A program made the translations under genes and the position numbers. A stretch of 48,339 bases of DNA, from positions 1 to 48,339 of the forward strand of contig JANYIO010000211.1 in assembly GCA_025362015.1 (NCBI GenBank), in the 5' to 3' direction. Position 1 is the first letter of the stretch. Every line of letters starts with the position of its first letter. Under the pieces are notes generated by a model. It ran no database searches, was not told the origin of the DNA, and saw only the letters and a program-made list of their open reading frames with translations. Shown piece after piece: positions 18,925 to 27,976 of the stretch. The stretch comes from Gammaproteobacteria bacterium. GTDB taxonomy: Bacteria; Pseudomonadota; Gammaproteobacteria; Pseudomonadales; Cellvibrionaceae.

Positions 18925-19555
18925 TTATAAAGGATTTAACCAAGCCGCACCGCGTACACCACTCGAATCACCGTGCGCGGCAGGCACAACAGGCGTATTG
19001 CATTCACCACCAACCACATAGTTGCCTAAAAGCTTAGGCACTACGGTATAAATTTCCGTAATATTAGAGGCACCGCCATCGAGCACAATGATATCAGGAT
19101 CCATGATATTAAGGCCGGCCTTGGCAGGCAATACCCGCACCACAACCAGTACCAATAATGCCAGCGAAAACCACATCATAACCACGGCCCGCACCATCAG
19201 TTGCCTCAGACACAGCAAGACAATTGGCATCATTGGTAATTTTTACTGAGCGGCCCAAACGCGCAGATAAATCTTTTTGAAAGGGCTGACCATTGAGCCA
19301 GGTTGAATTAGCATTTTCCACAGAGCCTGTTTGACTTGATACAGTACCGGGAATGCCCACTCCGACAGGCAAGTTACCCTGCCCGGCAGCGGTTTCCGCG
19401 TCTGCCACCAAGCCCGCAATATCGCGCAGTGTAGCAGTGTAATTGTCACGCGCAGTAGGGATACTGGCGCGAAATAACTCCTGGCTATTGCCATCCAATA
19501 ATATGACTTCAGTATTGGTACCGCCAAGATCAATACCAATGCGAAAATCCATCAT
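18925..19555 (-). pseudogene. mak: Fructokinase (ROK family) with internal deletion and frameshift
   Basis: The first 146 or so codons (19555 to about 19115) match the start of a Mak-type ROK kinase: [51 protein letters not shown] and [15 protein letters not shown]. The end of the same protein follows at once in another frame: [24 protein letters not shown] and [13 protein letters not shown], stopping at 18925. About 90-100 residues that normally lie between, including the zinc motif with CYCG..GCIE, are missing. The total length is 631 bases against about 900 for the family and is not a multiple of three. Either a true decayed gene or an assembly error; kinase activity is not expected. Confidence 0.9.
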
Positions 19556-19653
19556 GTGAGGCCCTGATAAAGGAAGGTGGCAATTATAAGTTTGTACTCT
19601 GGAGGAGGCAAATTAAGGTTTTACTGAATGGCCATTTAATTCAACTGAGCTAC

Positions 19654-19680
19654 ACTTAATTCAATACTTAATTCAATACT
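19654..19680 (+). repeat. Exact 12-bp tandem duplication upstream of PilZ gene
   Basis: ACTTAATTCAAT occurs twice without a break (19654-19665, 19666-19677), followed by the start of a third copy (ACT). It ends about 33 bases before the PilZ start codon, in the likely promoter or leader. Confidence 0.85.
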
Positions 19681-19712
19681 CAAGCTCATTAACTCTAACT
19701 TGAAGAAAGCTC

Positions 19713-20078
19713 ATGACTGAAGAACGTCGCCGCTTTAGCCGTATTGATTTTGATGCCCGGGTAGAGATTGCACAGGGCACAAATCACTGGCAAGCGCAAT
19801 TACTCGACATTTCACTTAAAGGCGTGTCACTCGCTAAAATGGGGCCCTATCAAGTGGACACTAGCACGCCCTTACTGGTAAAAATTATTTTATCAGATCA
19901 AAGTTGTATTGCTATGTCGACACAGCTTATTCAGCAAACCATCGAACAACTACGTCTTGCCTGTCACATTATTGATATCGATAGCGTAAGCCATCTACGC
20001 CGACTTATAGAATTGAATCTTGGTGACGCACAAGCCGCTGAACGTGAGCTCTCAGAATTATTTGGCGGCCATGAATAA
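19713..20078 (+). CDS. PilZ-domain c-di-GMP-binding protein (first of two)
   Basis: A 121-residue single-domain PilZ protein, a likely cytoplasmic receptor for c-di-GMP. The binding arginines lie in RRRFSR (5-10) and the second motif D-x-S-x-x-G appears as DISLKG (about 33-38). A C-terminal helix with HLRRLIELNLGDAQAAE follows the barrel, typical of the group that controls adhesion or motility outputs. The ATG at 19713 follows GAAGAAAG. It is followed 104 bases later by a second PilZ gene and then an orphan solute-binding protein. Confidence 0.92.
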   Translation: MTEERRRFSRIDFDARVEIAQGTNHWQAQLLDISLKGVSLAKMGPYQVDTSTPLLVKIILSDQSCIAMSTQLIQQTIEQLRLACHIIDIDSVSHLRRLIELNLGDAQAAERELSELFGGHE

Positions 20079-20181
20079 CGTGTAACTGTTTACAACCTGA
20101 TACTTTGAATAAAGAGCATTTGTGAATAAACAACAGCTGTGAATAATTTGGTAACGATGCATAACTAAAAAGGAATCAACC

Positions 20182-20514
20182 ATGGTAGATAATCGCAGAG
20201 AACACACTCGTTATCCCTTGCGCGCTTTTGCTGAGTTGGATAACTCGGGCCAAAAATGGGCGGCCCATGTATTAGATATTTCTTCGCAGGGCGCACGCAT
20301 AGCTTTGCTTGATGATCACAACTTTGTTGCTGGCGATACGGTGCGATTTAATATTGAATTACCGGCAGATAAAAATCCTGAAGGAATACCACTTTACCTC
20401 CACTTAAACGGCATCATTGCCCATCGTCACAAACATATCCTGGGAATTTTTTATCAACCCGCCAGCGATCTTGATGCGGAATTATTAAATTTCTTACTCG
20501 CTAATTTTGAATAA
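20182..20514 (+). CDS. PilZ-domain c-di-GMP-binding protein (second of two)
   Basis: A 110-residue PilZ protein with both c-di-GMP motifs intact: RREHTR (5-10) and DISSQG (about 33-38). HKHILGIFY near the end is the usual last strands of the barrel. It begins with ATG behind AAAAAGGAATCAACC, a strong ribosome site. It is only distantly similar to the neighbouring PilZ protein, so this looks like two co-opted receptors rather than a fresh duplication. The downstream solute-binding protein gene begins 13 bases after it stops and may be co-translated. Confidence 0.93.
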   Translation: MVDNRREHTRYPLRAFAELDNSGQKWAAHVLDISSQGARIALLDDHNFVAGDTVRFNIELPADKNPEGIPLYLHLNGIIAHRHKHILGIFYQPASDLDAELLNFLLANFE

Positions 20515-20526
20515 TTTTATAGCCTC

Positions 20527-21387
20527 ATGGCGCCCACTATGTTTAATCCTAACCGTAATTGGATCCTTTGCCGGCAACTATTACTATTATGCGTTTATCT
20601 ATGTTGCGTGCGTGCTAACTCTGCAATTGCCAGTACTCAATATATTTTCATTCCTGACGCAATGTCGCACGACCACATCGACCTCAATTATTACCCGGAA
20701 GAATTGCTGAAATTAGTATTACAAAAAACCGACGCTACCTACGGAAGAACTGAAATAAAATTTTACCCTTTGATTATTGGACGTAATCGCGCAAGAGCCG
20801 TTCTAATGAACAAACTGGGATTAGATGTTATCTGGAGCTCATCTACTCACCAACGCGAAGAACAATTGCTAGCAATAAAATTTAATTTATTTAAAGGCAT
20901 CAATGAATATAAAATTTTACTCATTCGTAACGAAGATCAAGAAAAATTTGCCAAGGTACAAACCTTAGCCGATTTACGTCATTTTAAAGCAGGAACAGGT
21001 ACACATTGGCAAGATACCCAGGTATTAACCTTTAACAACATACCCTTTGTAACCTCGTGGAATTACGAACCTTTGTTTAAGATGCTCGCTGCAAAACGCT
21101 TTGATTATATGGTGCGCGGCTCACAGGAAATTTCGAGTGAATTAGTTCTCCACCCCACCTTACCCTTAATGGCCGAACAGACCTTATTACTCCATTACAA
21201 ACAACCGTTGTACTATTTTGTTCACAAAGACAACACCATACTGGCAGAACGTATTCTCCGCGGATTAAATTTAGCACAAGCTGATGGCAGTTTGGACGCG
21301 TTATTAGAGAGTGTACCTGGTTATATTGCGTTAGATGAATTACATAGCAAGCAACGTAGAGTGTTTGAACTGGCAGACCCCGAATAA
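20527..21387 (+). CDS. Orphan periplasmic solute-binding protein (family 3-like), paralogue A
   Basis: A 286-residue protein with a signal peptide (hydrophobic LLLLCVYLCC, cleavage around ANSAIAS) and a type II periplasmic binding fold. No ABC permease or ATPase is nearby. It shares clear landmarks with the protein at 33767-34636: TYG near residue 70, W-x-DT, NYEPLFKMLAAKRFDYMVRG, then ERILRGLNLAQADGSLDAL. Such orphans often serve as sensory ligand-binding proteins. Its place after two PilZ genes hints at a surface signalling role. The ATG at 20527 is used here; another at 20539 is possible and would shorten the N-terminus by four residues. Confidence 0.8.
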   Translation: MAPTMFNPNRNWILCRQLLLLCVYLCCVRANSAIASTQYIFIPDAMSHDHIDLNYYPEELLKLVLQKTDATYGRTEIKFYPLIIGRNRARAVLMNKLGLDVIWSSSTHQREEQLLAIKFNLFKGINEYKILLIRNEDQEKFAKVQTLADLRHFKAGTGTHWQDTQVLTFNNIPFVTSWNYEPLFKMLAAKRFDYMVRGSQEISSELVLHPTLPLMAEQTLLLHYKQPLYYFVHKDNTILAERILRGLNLAQADGSLDALLESVPGYIALDELHSKQRRVFELADPE

Positions 21388-21436
21388 CCGGGCGAAGAGA
21401 AAAATAACTGATTAATATTATCTAATTTGTAAAACA

Positions 21437-22807
21437 TTACAACGCATCCAAAGCTTCTTGCAAACTTTTTACAGCAATCACTTCAATACCTACGGTTTTT
21501 TCACGCGGCGCATTGGCAAAGGGAATAATAGCTTTTTTAAAACCATGTTTCGCTGCCTCACGTAAACGTTCTTGTCCACTCGGCACAGGGCGAATTTCAC
21601 CGGATAACCCTACCTCACCAAACACCATTAAATCTTGCGGCAAGATGCGATCGCGAAAGCTTGAAACAATGGCTAACAATACCGCTAGATCAGCGCTGGT
21701 TTCCATCACCCGCACACCACCAACAACGTTTACAAATACATCCTGATCACCAACCATTATGCCGCCGTGGCGATGTAACACTGCGAGCAGCATTGATAGC
21801 CGAACTTGATCCATACCCACAGCAACACGGCGCGGATTGCCCAGGTGACTATCATCTACCAGCGCTTGAATTTCTATCAACAGTGGACGCGTGCCTTCCC
21901 ACATAACCATTACTACTGAACCTGAAGACTCTTGTTCGGCGCGCTGTAAAAAAATCGCAGATGGATTATTCACTTCGCGCATGCCTTGTTCGGTCATCGC
22001 AAAAACGCCGAGCTCATTCACCGCACCAAAACGATTTTTGCTACCGCGCAGCGTGCGAAAGCGCGAATCGTTATCGCCCTCTAATAATATTGAGCAATCA
22101 ATCATGTGCTCTAATACTTTGGGGCCTGCGAGCGACCCATCCTTGGTAACATGGCCAACTAAAATAACCACAGTGCCAGTTTGTTTTGCAAAACGTGTCA
22201 GGTAGGCTGCGCTTTCGCGCACTTGCGACACTGAGCCAGGCGCGGAAGAAATATCTTCCATGTACACTACTTGAATAGAATCTACCACCATCACTTTGGG
22301 CGCAATTTTTTGCGCGATAGCACAGATGGCTTCCACACTGGTTTCACTTAACATTTGCAATTTGTCAGTGGGTAATCCCAAACGTTGCGCTCGCATGGCA
22401 ACCTGTTGCAACGACTCTTCACCCGTAACATAAAGTGCGGGCATATTGCCCGCTAAAAAACACAATGTTTGTAACAACAAGGTGCTTTTACCGGCACCCG
22501 GGTGACCACCAATTAATACCACCGAACCCGGTACAAAGCCGCCACCCAGCACGCGATCAAATTCACCCGCGCCACTGGTAAAGCGCGGGACATCATGCAA
22601 AGAAATTTCAGCCAGTGTTTGTACTTTATTGCCACTCGCACCGCCGGCATAACCTTCAAATTTTGCAGCACGATTTGTAGGCGTGGGCCCCAGACGAACC
22701 TCAGACAAACTATTCCATGCCCCACATTCAGCACACTGTCCTTGCCATTTTTTTGAATCAGCTCCACATTCATTGCAAACAAAAGCGCTTTTATTTTTGG
22801 TATTCAC
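21437..22807 (-). CDS. radA: DNA repair protein RadA (Sms)
   Basis: A branch-migration ATPase that processes recombination intermediates. The 456-residue protein shows an N-terminal C4 zinc finger (CNECG..CAECG, 11-29), Walker A GHPGAGKS (101-108), the RadA-specific KNRFG motif (about 257), and a C-terminal Lon-protease-like domain with GEVGLSGEIRPV. The length is normal. The frame starts with GTG at 22807, just before the zinc finger, so no residue is lost. It converges on the solute-binding protein gene, with 49 bases between them. Confidence 0.97.
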   Translation of the reverse strand: MNTKNKSAFVCNECGADSKKWQGQCAECGAWNSLSEVRLGPTPTNRAAKFEGYAGGASGNKVQTLAEISLHDVPRFTSGAGEFDRVLGGGFVPGSVVLIGGHPGAGKSTLLLQTLCFLAGNMPALYVTGEESLQQVAMRAQRLGLPTDKLQMLSETSVEAICAIAQKIAPKVMVVDSIQVVYMEDISSAPGSVSQVRESAAYLTRFAKQTGTVVILVGHVTKDGSLAGPKVLEHMIDCSILLEGDNDSRFRTLRGSKNRFGAVNELGVFAMTEQGMREVNNPSAIFLQRAEQESSGSVVMVMWEGTRPLLIEIQALVDDSHLGNPRRVAVGMDQVRLSMLLAVLHRHGGIMVGDQDVFVNVVGGVRVMETSADLAVLLAIVSSFRDRILPQDLMVFGEVGLSGEIRPVPSGQERLREAAKHGFKKAIIPFANAPREKTVGIEVIAVKSLQEALDAL

Positions 22808-22884
22808 AGTGGTCTCTTTTTTGGATATTTGTAAAATAAAAAAACAAAGTCATGGGAGTACATCAAGCTTCTTACTCACTAAAT

Positions 22885-23802
22885 TTATTTTTCATCCGTC
22901 AATTTTAAATAAATTCCCAAACCAACCAACATGGCAACCGCCGCAAATAACATCAATACCGCAGACACTAAATGATCAGCTCCACCCAGTAAAGATTTAA
23001 ACATTAGTAACAAAGACTCAATTGATACTGCGATCACAATGGCAGACATAAATCGGCTAATGGTGCGACGCGTTGAGCCTTCGTGATGAATATCTTTATG
23101 CAACAACACTTCTTCTTCAAGAATTGTTTTACCCAAATCAAAAATAGCGAGACCCAATGTAATCAGAATTACCGTACCGAATATTTGTATGGGTGCATCG
23201 TTATGCTCATGCACAATTTGAAACATTGCAATAGCAGCTTCATACAACAATAAGCCCGCAACCATCACCAACATAATACCGATGATGGCATAAAAAATTT
23301 GAAATAACGGGTGAACACGGCGACGAAATTCATCACCATTTAAAAAAGTGATCAGCTTTTCTAAATTGACGTTAATAACCAGGTAACCCGTTTTATCTGC
23401 CATGGTGGTGTAACGCTGTACGGTAGAAATCGCAAGCTGATGGGTAGCATTTGAGAGATATGGTGCAGTGACTGTAGACACTTTTTCATTTTTAACTGCA
23501 CATGTGTAATAAGCACGGTTACTGCGATTTGAACCTAACCCTGGTTCAGTGCGTTTGGAATCATCAGTACCGGGCGCCGATGCCGAAAGAGTCGTTTGTA
23601 TTCCGTGTTCATCGAGGCAATAAAGTAATTCCACAAAGGGATACGATTGGTGTAAACGATTAACCATTGTTTTAAGTTGCTCAGGCTCAGCTTCCAACTT
23701 GCGTGGCATAAGTGCGGTGACAATAGAACTTAGTAGGCGATCAATTTGCGGTTGGTATTCATCGTATTTGCGTAACAGATACAAATAATTGCGGGGTGTC
23801 AT
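22885..23802 (-). CDS. PDC-like sensory membrane protein
   Basis: A 305-residue protein with an N-terminal soluble part (about 1-170) of PDC/cache-like character, including HQSYPFVELLYCLDEHGIQ and GYLVINVNLEKLI. A C-terminal membrane half of about four helices follows, with GLAIFDLGKTILEEEVLLH between them. Related proteins in pseudomonads have been named general glycosylation pathway protein, without proof. No catalytic or output domain is visible, so it would sense or scaffold rather than signal alone. I chose the ATG at 23802, behind GAGAGATG; the frame is open 27 codons further up with a hydrophobic stretch, which could instead be a signal anchor. Confidence 0.7.
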   Translation of the reverse strand: MTPRNYLYLLRKYDEYQPQIDRLLSSIVTALMPRKLEAEPEQLKTMVNRLHQSYPFVELLYCLDEHGIQTTLSASAPGTDDSKRTEPGLGSNRSNRAYYTCAVKNEKVSTVTAPYLSNATHQLAISTVQRYTTMADKTGYLVINVNLEKLITFLNGDEFRRRVHPLFQIFYAIIGIMLVMVAGLLLYEAAIAMFQIVHEHNDAPIQIFGTVILITLGLAIFDLGKTILEEEVLLHKDIHHEGSTRRTISRFMSAIVIAVSIESLLLMFKSLLGGADHLVSAVLMLFAAVAMLVGLGIYLKLTDEK

Positions 23803-24002
23803 AATTACATCTCTCGTAGGCAGACTGCACAGTTTAATCATTAGTAACAATATGCTGATTAATAACAGGAGCAGTAAAATCAATAAACGTTATTGCACAT
23901 AATACACAAGCTAACGAGTTATGACTGCACCTATATTTGTACCTATAACTGTACTGATAAAAAATATGCGCTGTAAAAATATATACTGTAAAAATCTGTA
24001 CC

Positions 24003-24040
24003 GTAAAAAGAAACCCCCCAGCAAAGGCCGGGGGGTTTTC
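24003..24040 (-). terminator. Rho-independent terminator after the lipase gene
   Basis: On the minus strand AACCCCCC pairs with GGGGGGTT around a 10-base loop that can itself extend the stem, followed by TTTCTTTTTA. It lies 23-60 bases past the lipase stop, the expected place. Confidence 0.88.
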
Positions 24041-24062
24041 AAGAAACAAGTAACTATTTAAA

Positions 24063-26423
24063 TTAAGGCGTTTCAACATTTCCAGGTGCTGCAGCACCCA
24101 CGGCCACTTTACCCGCATTCAGAATAAAGGTAACAACTTGAGTTTGTAACTCAGTGGTAATTTGTACCTGAAGTGCAGTACTTGCCGCAGGACGCAACAA
24201 TGACACATGGTCACCCGCAGTCATTTTAACGTAGCCCAATCCCAACTGTGTTTCACCAAGACCCAGTGTAGTCGCCCCCAGCAAACGGGCAAACGCCGCT
24301 GTACCTGCCAGAGGTGCACTGCTAACTGTATTAGAAATCACTTGATCATCTTTAATTTGTTGCAAGAGGATCGGCACACCTTGAGTCGCGAGCAATTGCG
24401 CAAAATTGACTGCATCACCTGAATCAAGCGTGCTTTGTGCGGCATAAACAAACTTCTCATAACTACTGGTACCAACCTTAACTCCACCGGCCGCCAAACC
24501 GGCATTAATGATGGGGCCAAATGTTGGAGAGTTAATAATGATCTGCGCAACTTGTGTGCCTGCAGACGCAAGGACTATACCGCGAATAGGGTTGAGGTTT
24601 GAAGGTAAGCCGACTAAAGCATCATTAGCAATTGCTGCCTGATTCACTGAGGTAAATGTTGTACCAATAATGCCACCCAGCGATACACCCACTACGTAAA
24701 CTTTGTTCAGATCCAAACTAACACCCAGTTCGGTGAGGAAATCTTCGTTGATACCTTTCAAACTAGCATTTAGATTCAGTAAATCAACCACCCCTTCACG
24801 GTTATTATCGCGAGTATTCGCGAGGTAACCGAGGTTAGTAAATTGCGCACCAGAACCATCAGCGGCTGTAGGAGTAGCAAAGTTCATGGGCGCTGGTGCG
24901 CCGCCTGGGCCAGCCACATTGAAGTGACGCTCATGCGGGGCATTATCTCCATACAAAGTAGCGAACGGAATAATTTGACTCTTTTCAACGTTCAATGCAT
25001 TTACAAAAGCACTATTTGCCGCAACACCATGAAGCGGTAAATCTATGGCAACGGTGGCGACACATTTACTGGCTAAGGTATGCGCAAGGGCGAGAGCTGA
25101 TGTGCGATCACTCGTAATACCGTGTATATAAATTGCCACAGGGTAACCGGTAGTGCCAAAAATTTGTGCGCAAGTGGCTGAAGGGGCAGTAATAAATCCA
25201 GGCACCCCAGCCGCATTAGGTAGAGTGACTTGCAAAGGTATAGTTTCATCGGAAGTTTTAGCGGCAAAGGGATAACGATAGGTAACGTTAAAACTACCAT
25301 TCACATCTGCTGGAAGTGTTTTACCTAAAGCGGTTGCAAGCGCTATATTTGGCGTCCAGTTTTTTGTCAAAAATGCGGCAAAAGGCAAACTACCAGGTGC
25401 CGTTTGGTAGTAAGGTAATTTGATATAGCCGGTATAAAGTTTCCCAACGTTACCCATTAATGCACCGTTAGAAAGCAAAGTAAAATCAATACCTGTAGCA
25501 GACGAAACATGCAGCGAACGTTTTTTTGGCGTTGGCAATAAACCTGCAGCATCAAGCCCCATAGCATTAGCAATAGCAGTCGCAGGTGCTATACCTGCAG
25601 CGATTTGTAATCCAGCTACAACCGCCCGAGGCGATGCCATTGCAATTAATGGAGCTCGGGGATCCGTAGTGGTGAAAGTGTAAGTTAACACTAACTTATC
25701 AATCGCGACAGCAGTGGTGGTACTAGTGACAGCCGCCAAAAAGCCACCGGCCAATTGTTCCCAACCCAAAATGGCACTGCGCACGGGTAATAAAGCATCA
25801 AGAGTTGCATAGCTTGCATCGTGCAACGCGTTGTAAGTCCAGGAGCGGGTAAGTGGCGCGCCTGACGCATCTTTAATACCGTTGGTTAAAAACACCAGGT
25901 ACTTAGCTTTGGATTTGAGCGGCAATGTAGGGCGAATACGTACCACATTATTAGTACCGCCATCCAGAGAGACAACCTGAGTATCAAATGTCGCCGGGCC
26001 AACAATACCGACAATGTTCGCCGGATTCAGCGCATCGTTAGTGCCAGTATTGATTTGTATTAAAAATACAGTCTGCATGGGTAAGACAGTGGCAGGATCA
26101 ACGCTGCCCTGAATCATCACATCGAAATAAGCCGATGTGGAAAAACCATCCATTACATTCAATGCGGCGCGTACTGGGTCCGTCGCCGCGCCAACATCAG
26201 CGGTGCCATCTGTAGCCGCTGCTTTCGCAAAAATAAGATCAGTGTTGAAAGGTATATCCGAAACAACTGGGTCAAAACGCGGATAGGTACCCGGCACAAA
26301 AACCGCAGCGGCAGCGGGTGGTGGTGCAGTTTCCTTTTTATCACTACCGCAACCTTGCAGGATCACGCCAAGCGATATCAAAATTAAGGAGGATAAAAAG
26401 AATTTTTTACTATTATTTTTCAT
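24063..26423 (-). CDS. VolA/Pla-1-type lipoprotein lipase
   Basis: A surface or periplasmic lipase of 786 residues with a lipoprotein signal peptide (lipobox LQGC at the end of a 24-residue leader), then a low-complexity spacer (PPPAAAA). It continues with the long N-terminal domain of the bacterial virulence-factor lipase family and an alpha/beta-hydrolase domain. The catalytic serine is Ser581 in GVSLG, and HGITSDRT is an oxyanion-type loop. A late GDHVSLLRP likely supplies the histidine. Relatives in Vibrio and Aeromonas cleave phospholipids or lysophosphatidylcholine. The ATG at 26423 is fixed by the signal peptide and AGGAA. The gene stands alone with its own terminator. Confidence 0.88.
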   Translation of the reverse strand: MKNNSKKFFLSSLILISLGVILQGCGSDKKETAPPPAAAAVFVPGTYPRFDPVVSDIPFNTDLIFAKAAATDGTADVGAATDPVRAALNVMDGFSTSAYFDVMIQGSVDPATVLPMQTVFLIQINTGTNDALNPANIVGIVGPATFDTQVVSLDGGTNNVVRIRPTLPLKSKAKYLVFLTNGIKDASGAPLTRSWTYNALHDASYATLDALLPVRSAILGWEQLAGGFLAAVTSTTTAVAIDKLVLTYTFTTTDPRAPLIAMASPRAVVAGLQIAAGIAPATAIANAMGLDAAGLLPTPKKRSLHVSSATGIDFTLLSNGALMGNVGKLYTGYIKLPYYQTAPGSLPFAAFLTKNWTPNIALATALGKTLPADVNGSFNVTYRYPFAAKTSDETIPLQVTLPNAAGVPGFITAPSATCAQIFGTTGYPVAIYIHGITSDRTSALALAHTLASKCVATVAIDLPLHGVAANSAFVNALNVEKSQIIPFATLYGDNAPHERHFNVAGPGGAPAPMNFATPTAADGSGAQFTNLGYLANTRDNNREGVVDLLNLNASLKGINEDFLTELGVSLDLNKVYVVGVSLGGIIGTTFTSVNQAAIANDALVGLPSNLNPIRGIVLASAGTQVAQIIINSPTFGPIINAGLAAGGVKVGTSSYEKFVYAAQSTLDSGDAVNFAQLLATQGVPILLQQIKDDQVISNTVSSAPLAGTAAFARLLGATTLGLGETQLGLGYVKMTAGDHVSLLRPAASTALQVQITTELQTQVVTFILNAGKVAVGAAAPGNVETP

Positions 26424-26689
26424 AAGATTAGTTCCTGTAGTTCCTGAATAATGAGCCACCACGACTACTCATTGTAGACAGCTTTTAATGAGGCGTTAGC
26501 ATTTTAATAAGATATCAGAATACATATTTATTGATTTGTACGCCACAAAGAAAAATCATTATCTACTATTAGCCTATTTAATTCACAATTTACGAAAAAA
26601 ACACAGAAAATACAGCAGCCTGCCGTAAATATGCTAACGTCAAGTGATGACGCTTCTCCAGATAAGCCAGTAATAGCGAGGGAAAAATC

Positions 26690-27127
26690 ATGGAGGGCGA
26701 CCTAAACGATTTCTATGCAAACTTAAAAGACATCACCGAAACTACTTTCCCAAAAACATGCTCATCTTGTGGTGCAGTCTATCAAAATTCAGCTGACTTT
26801 CTTACCAAAACAGAAAAAGTTTTTGGAGGCAAAAGTGGATTAAAAGGCTCTTTAGACGACAACGACCAACCCATTATCGAACTGTACCGGAATTGTTCCT
26901 GTGGTTCTACCTTGATGAATTTTTTTTCTGACCGCAGAGATAATAGCGAAAATGGGAATAAAAGGCGTGAAGCTTTTGAGCGTCTACTGATACAACTAGA
27001 ACAAAAAGGTGTAACCCGTGCGGAAGGCCGAGTAGAACTGAAAAAAATACTGAGAGGTCAAGAAAGCGATTTACTAAAATCATATGGGCTAATGCCAATG
27101 CAACCACAACAAAGACCAACTAGTTAA
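26690..27127 (+). CDS. Zinc-ribbon-like protein of unknown function
   Basis: A soluble 145-residue protein with CSSCG at 23-27 and CSCG at about 67-70, spaced to form one treble-clef or ribbon-type metal site. A charged helical region (about 80-125) follows, and the tail is Pro/Gln-rich. It starts at ATG behind GAGGG and is the first of eight co-directional genes that otherwise encode signalling proteins, 32 bases ahead of the REC-PAS gene. No family name comes to mind. It could be a metal- or redox-sensing partner of the cascade, but this is a guess from position. Confidence 0.65.
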   Translation: MEGDLNDFYANLKDITETTFPKTCSSCGAVYQNSADFLTKTEKVFGGKSGLKGSLDDNDQPIIELYRNCSCGSTLMNFFSDRRDNSENGNKRREAFERLLIQLEQKGVTRAEGRVELKKILRGQESDLLKSYGLMPMQPQQRPTS

Positions 27128-27159
27128 AAATAACGCTTGGTGATATATGGGTATAGGTA

Positions 27160-27972
27160 ATGGAGAAAAACTTATTAATTGTTGATGATGAAGAAAACAT
27201 TCTAAAGTCGCTACAGCGACTTTTTCGGCGCGAATCATTCAACATTTTAACAGCACGCTCTGCCCAAGAAGGTTTAGAAATACTTAGCAAAGAAAGTGTT
27301 TCTGTCATCCTTTCTGATCAACGTATGCCAGGAATGATTGGCTCTGATTTTTTTAAAATAGTAAAAGAAAAATACCCTAACACCATCCGTCTTATTATGA
27401 GTGGCTACACTGAGCTCGAAAGTATTACGTCCGCCATTAACGATGGTGCAATTTACAAATTTCTTTTGAAACCGTGGGATGATGAAAAGCTTCTAAGCCA
27501 TATCCGCGAAGCTTTTTCATATCAGGAATTGAAAATTAATAATAGTAGACTCAGTGAAGAAGTCAAAAATCTCAATGAAATACTCGAAGAAAAGCTGAAA
27601 GAAGAAAAAATTAAAAATGAATTCAGCTTTAGAACTCTTATTCTGGCACAACAACTACTTGATAAGATACCCATGGCAGTTTTTGGCATATCCACTGATG
27701 GCCTAATCGTAATGGTGAATCAACATGCTAAATTGTTGACAAACCGAGAAGATATTATTGGCAATCAGTCGGATGAAATATTTCCGGAAGCTATTTGTAA
27801 CGCTATATTCGCAGAAAACCTGACTGAGGAACAAGAAATCGAGTGGCCCAGTATCAACCGCTTAGCCAGAGTGACTCCCATAAATAGCGCGATGGGTAAC
27901 TGCATTTGTGTATCCATACTACCTCCGACACATTCATCAACACTTCTAGTGTCGAAAAAAATACAGGATTAG
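27160..27972 (+). CDS. REC-PAS response regulator
   Basis: A 270-residue protein with an N-terminal receiver domain (phospho-acceptor Asp53 in LSDQRMPGM, conserved lysine in LLKPWDD), a coiled coil (about 125-155), and a PAS-like domain (about 165-260, starting LLDKIPMAVFGISTDGLIV). There is no DNA-binding, cyclase or phosphodiesterase domain. KPWDD is typical of the HupR/RpfG-type receivers. The PAS may bind a cofactor or act as a dimer switch; no ligand residue can be named. It stops 5 bases before the HDOD gene, so coupling is likely. Confidence 0.85.
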   Translation: MEKNLLIVDDEENILKSLQRLFRRESFNILTARSAQEGLEILSKESVSVILSDQRMPGMIGSDFFKIVKEKYPNTIRLIMSGYTELESITSAINDGAIYKFLLKPWDDEKLLSHIREAFSYQELKINNSRLSEEVKNLNEILEEKLKEEKIKNEFSFRTLILAQQLLDKIPMAVFGISTDGLIVMVNQHAKLLTNREDIIGNQSDEIFPEAICNAIFAENLTEEQEIEWPSINRLARVTPINSAMGNCICVSILPPTHSSTLLVSKKIQD

Positions 27973-27976
27973 CGTG

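Noticed and set aside
23802-23883. Longer N-terminus for the PDC-like protein
   Set aside because: The ATG at 23802 has the better ribosome site and the conserved start; the extra hydrophobic 27 codons remain possible but less likely.
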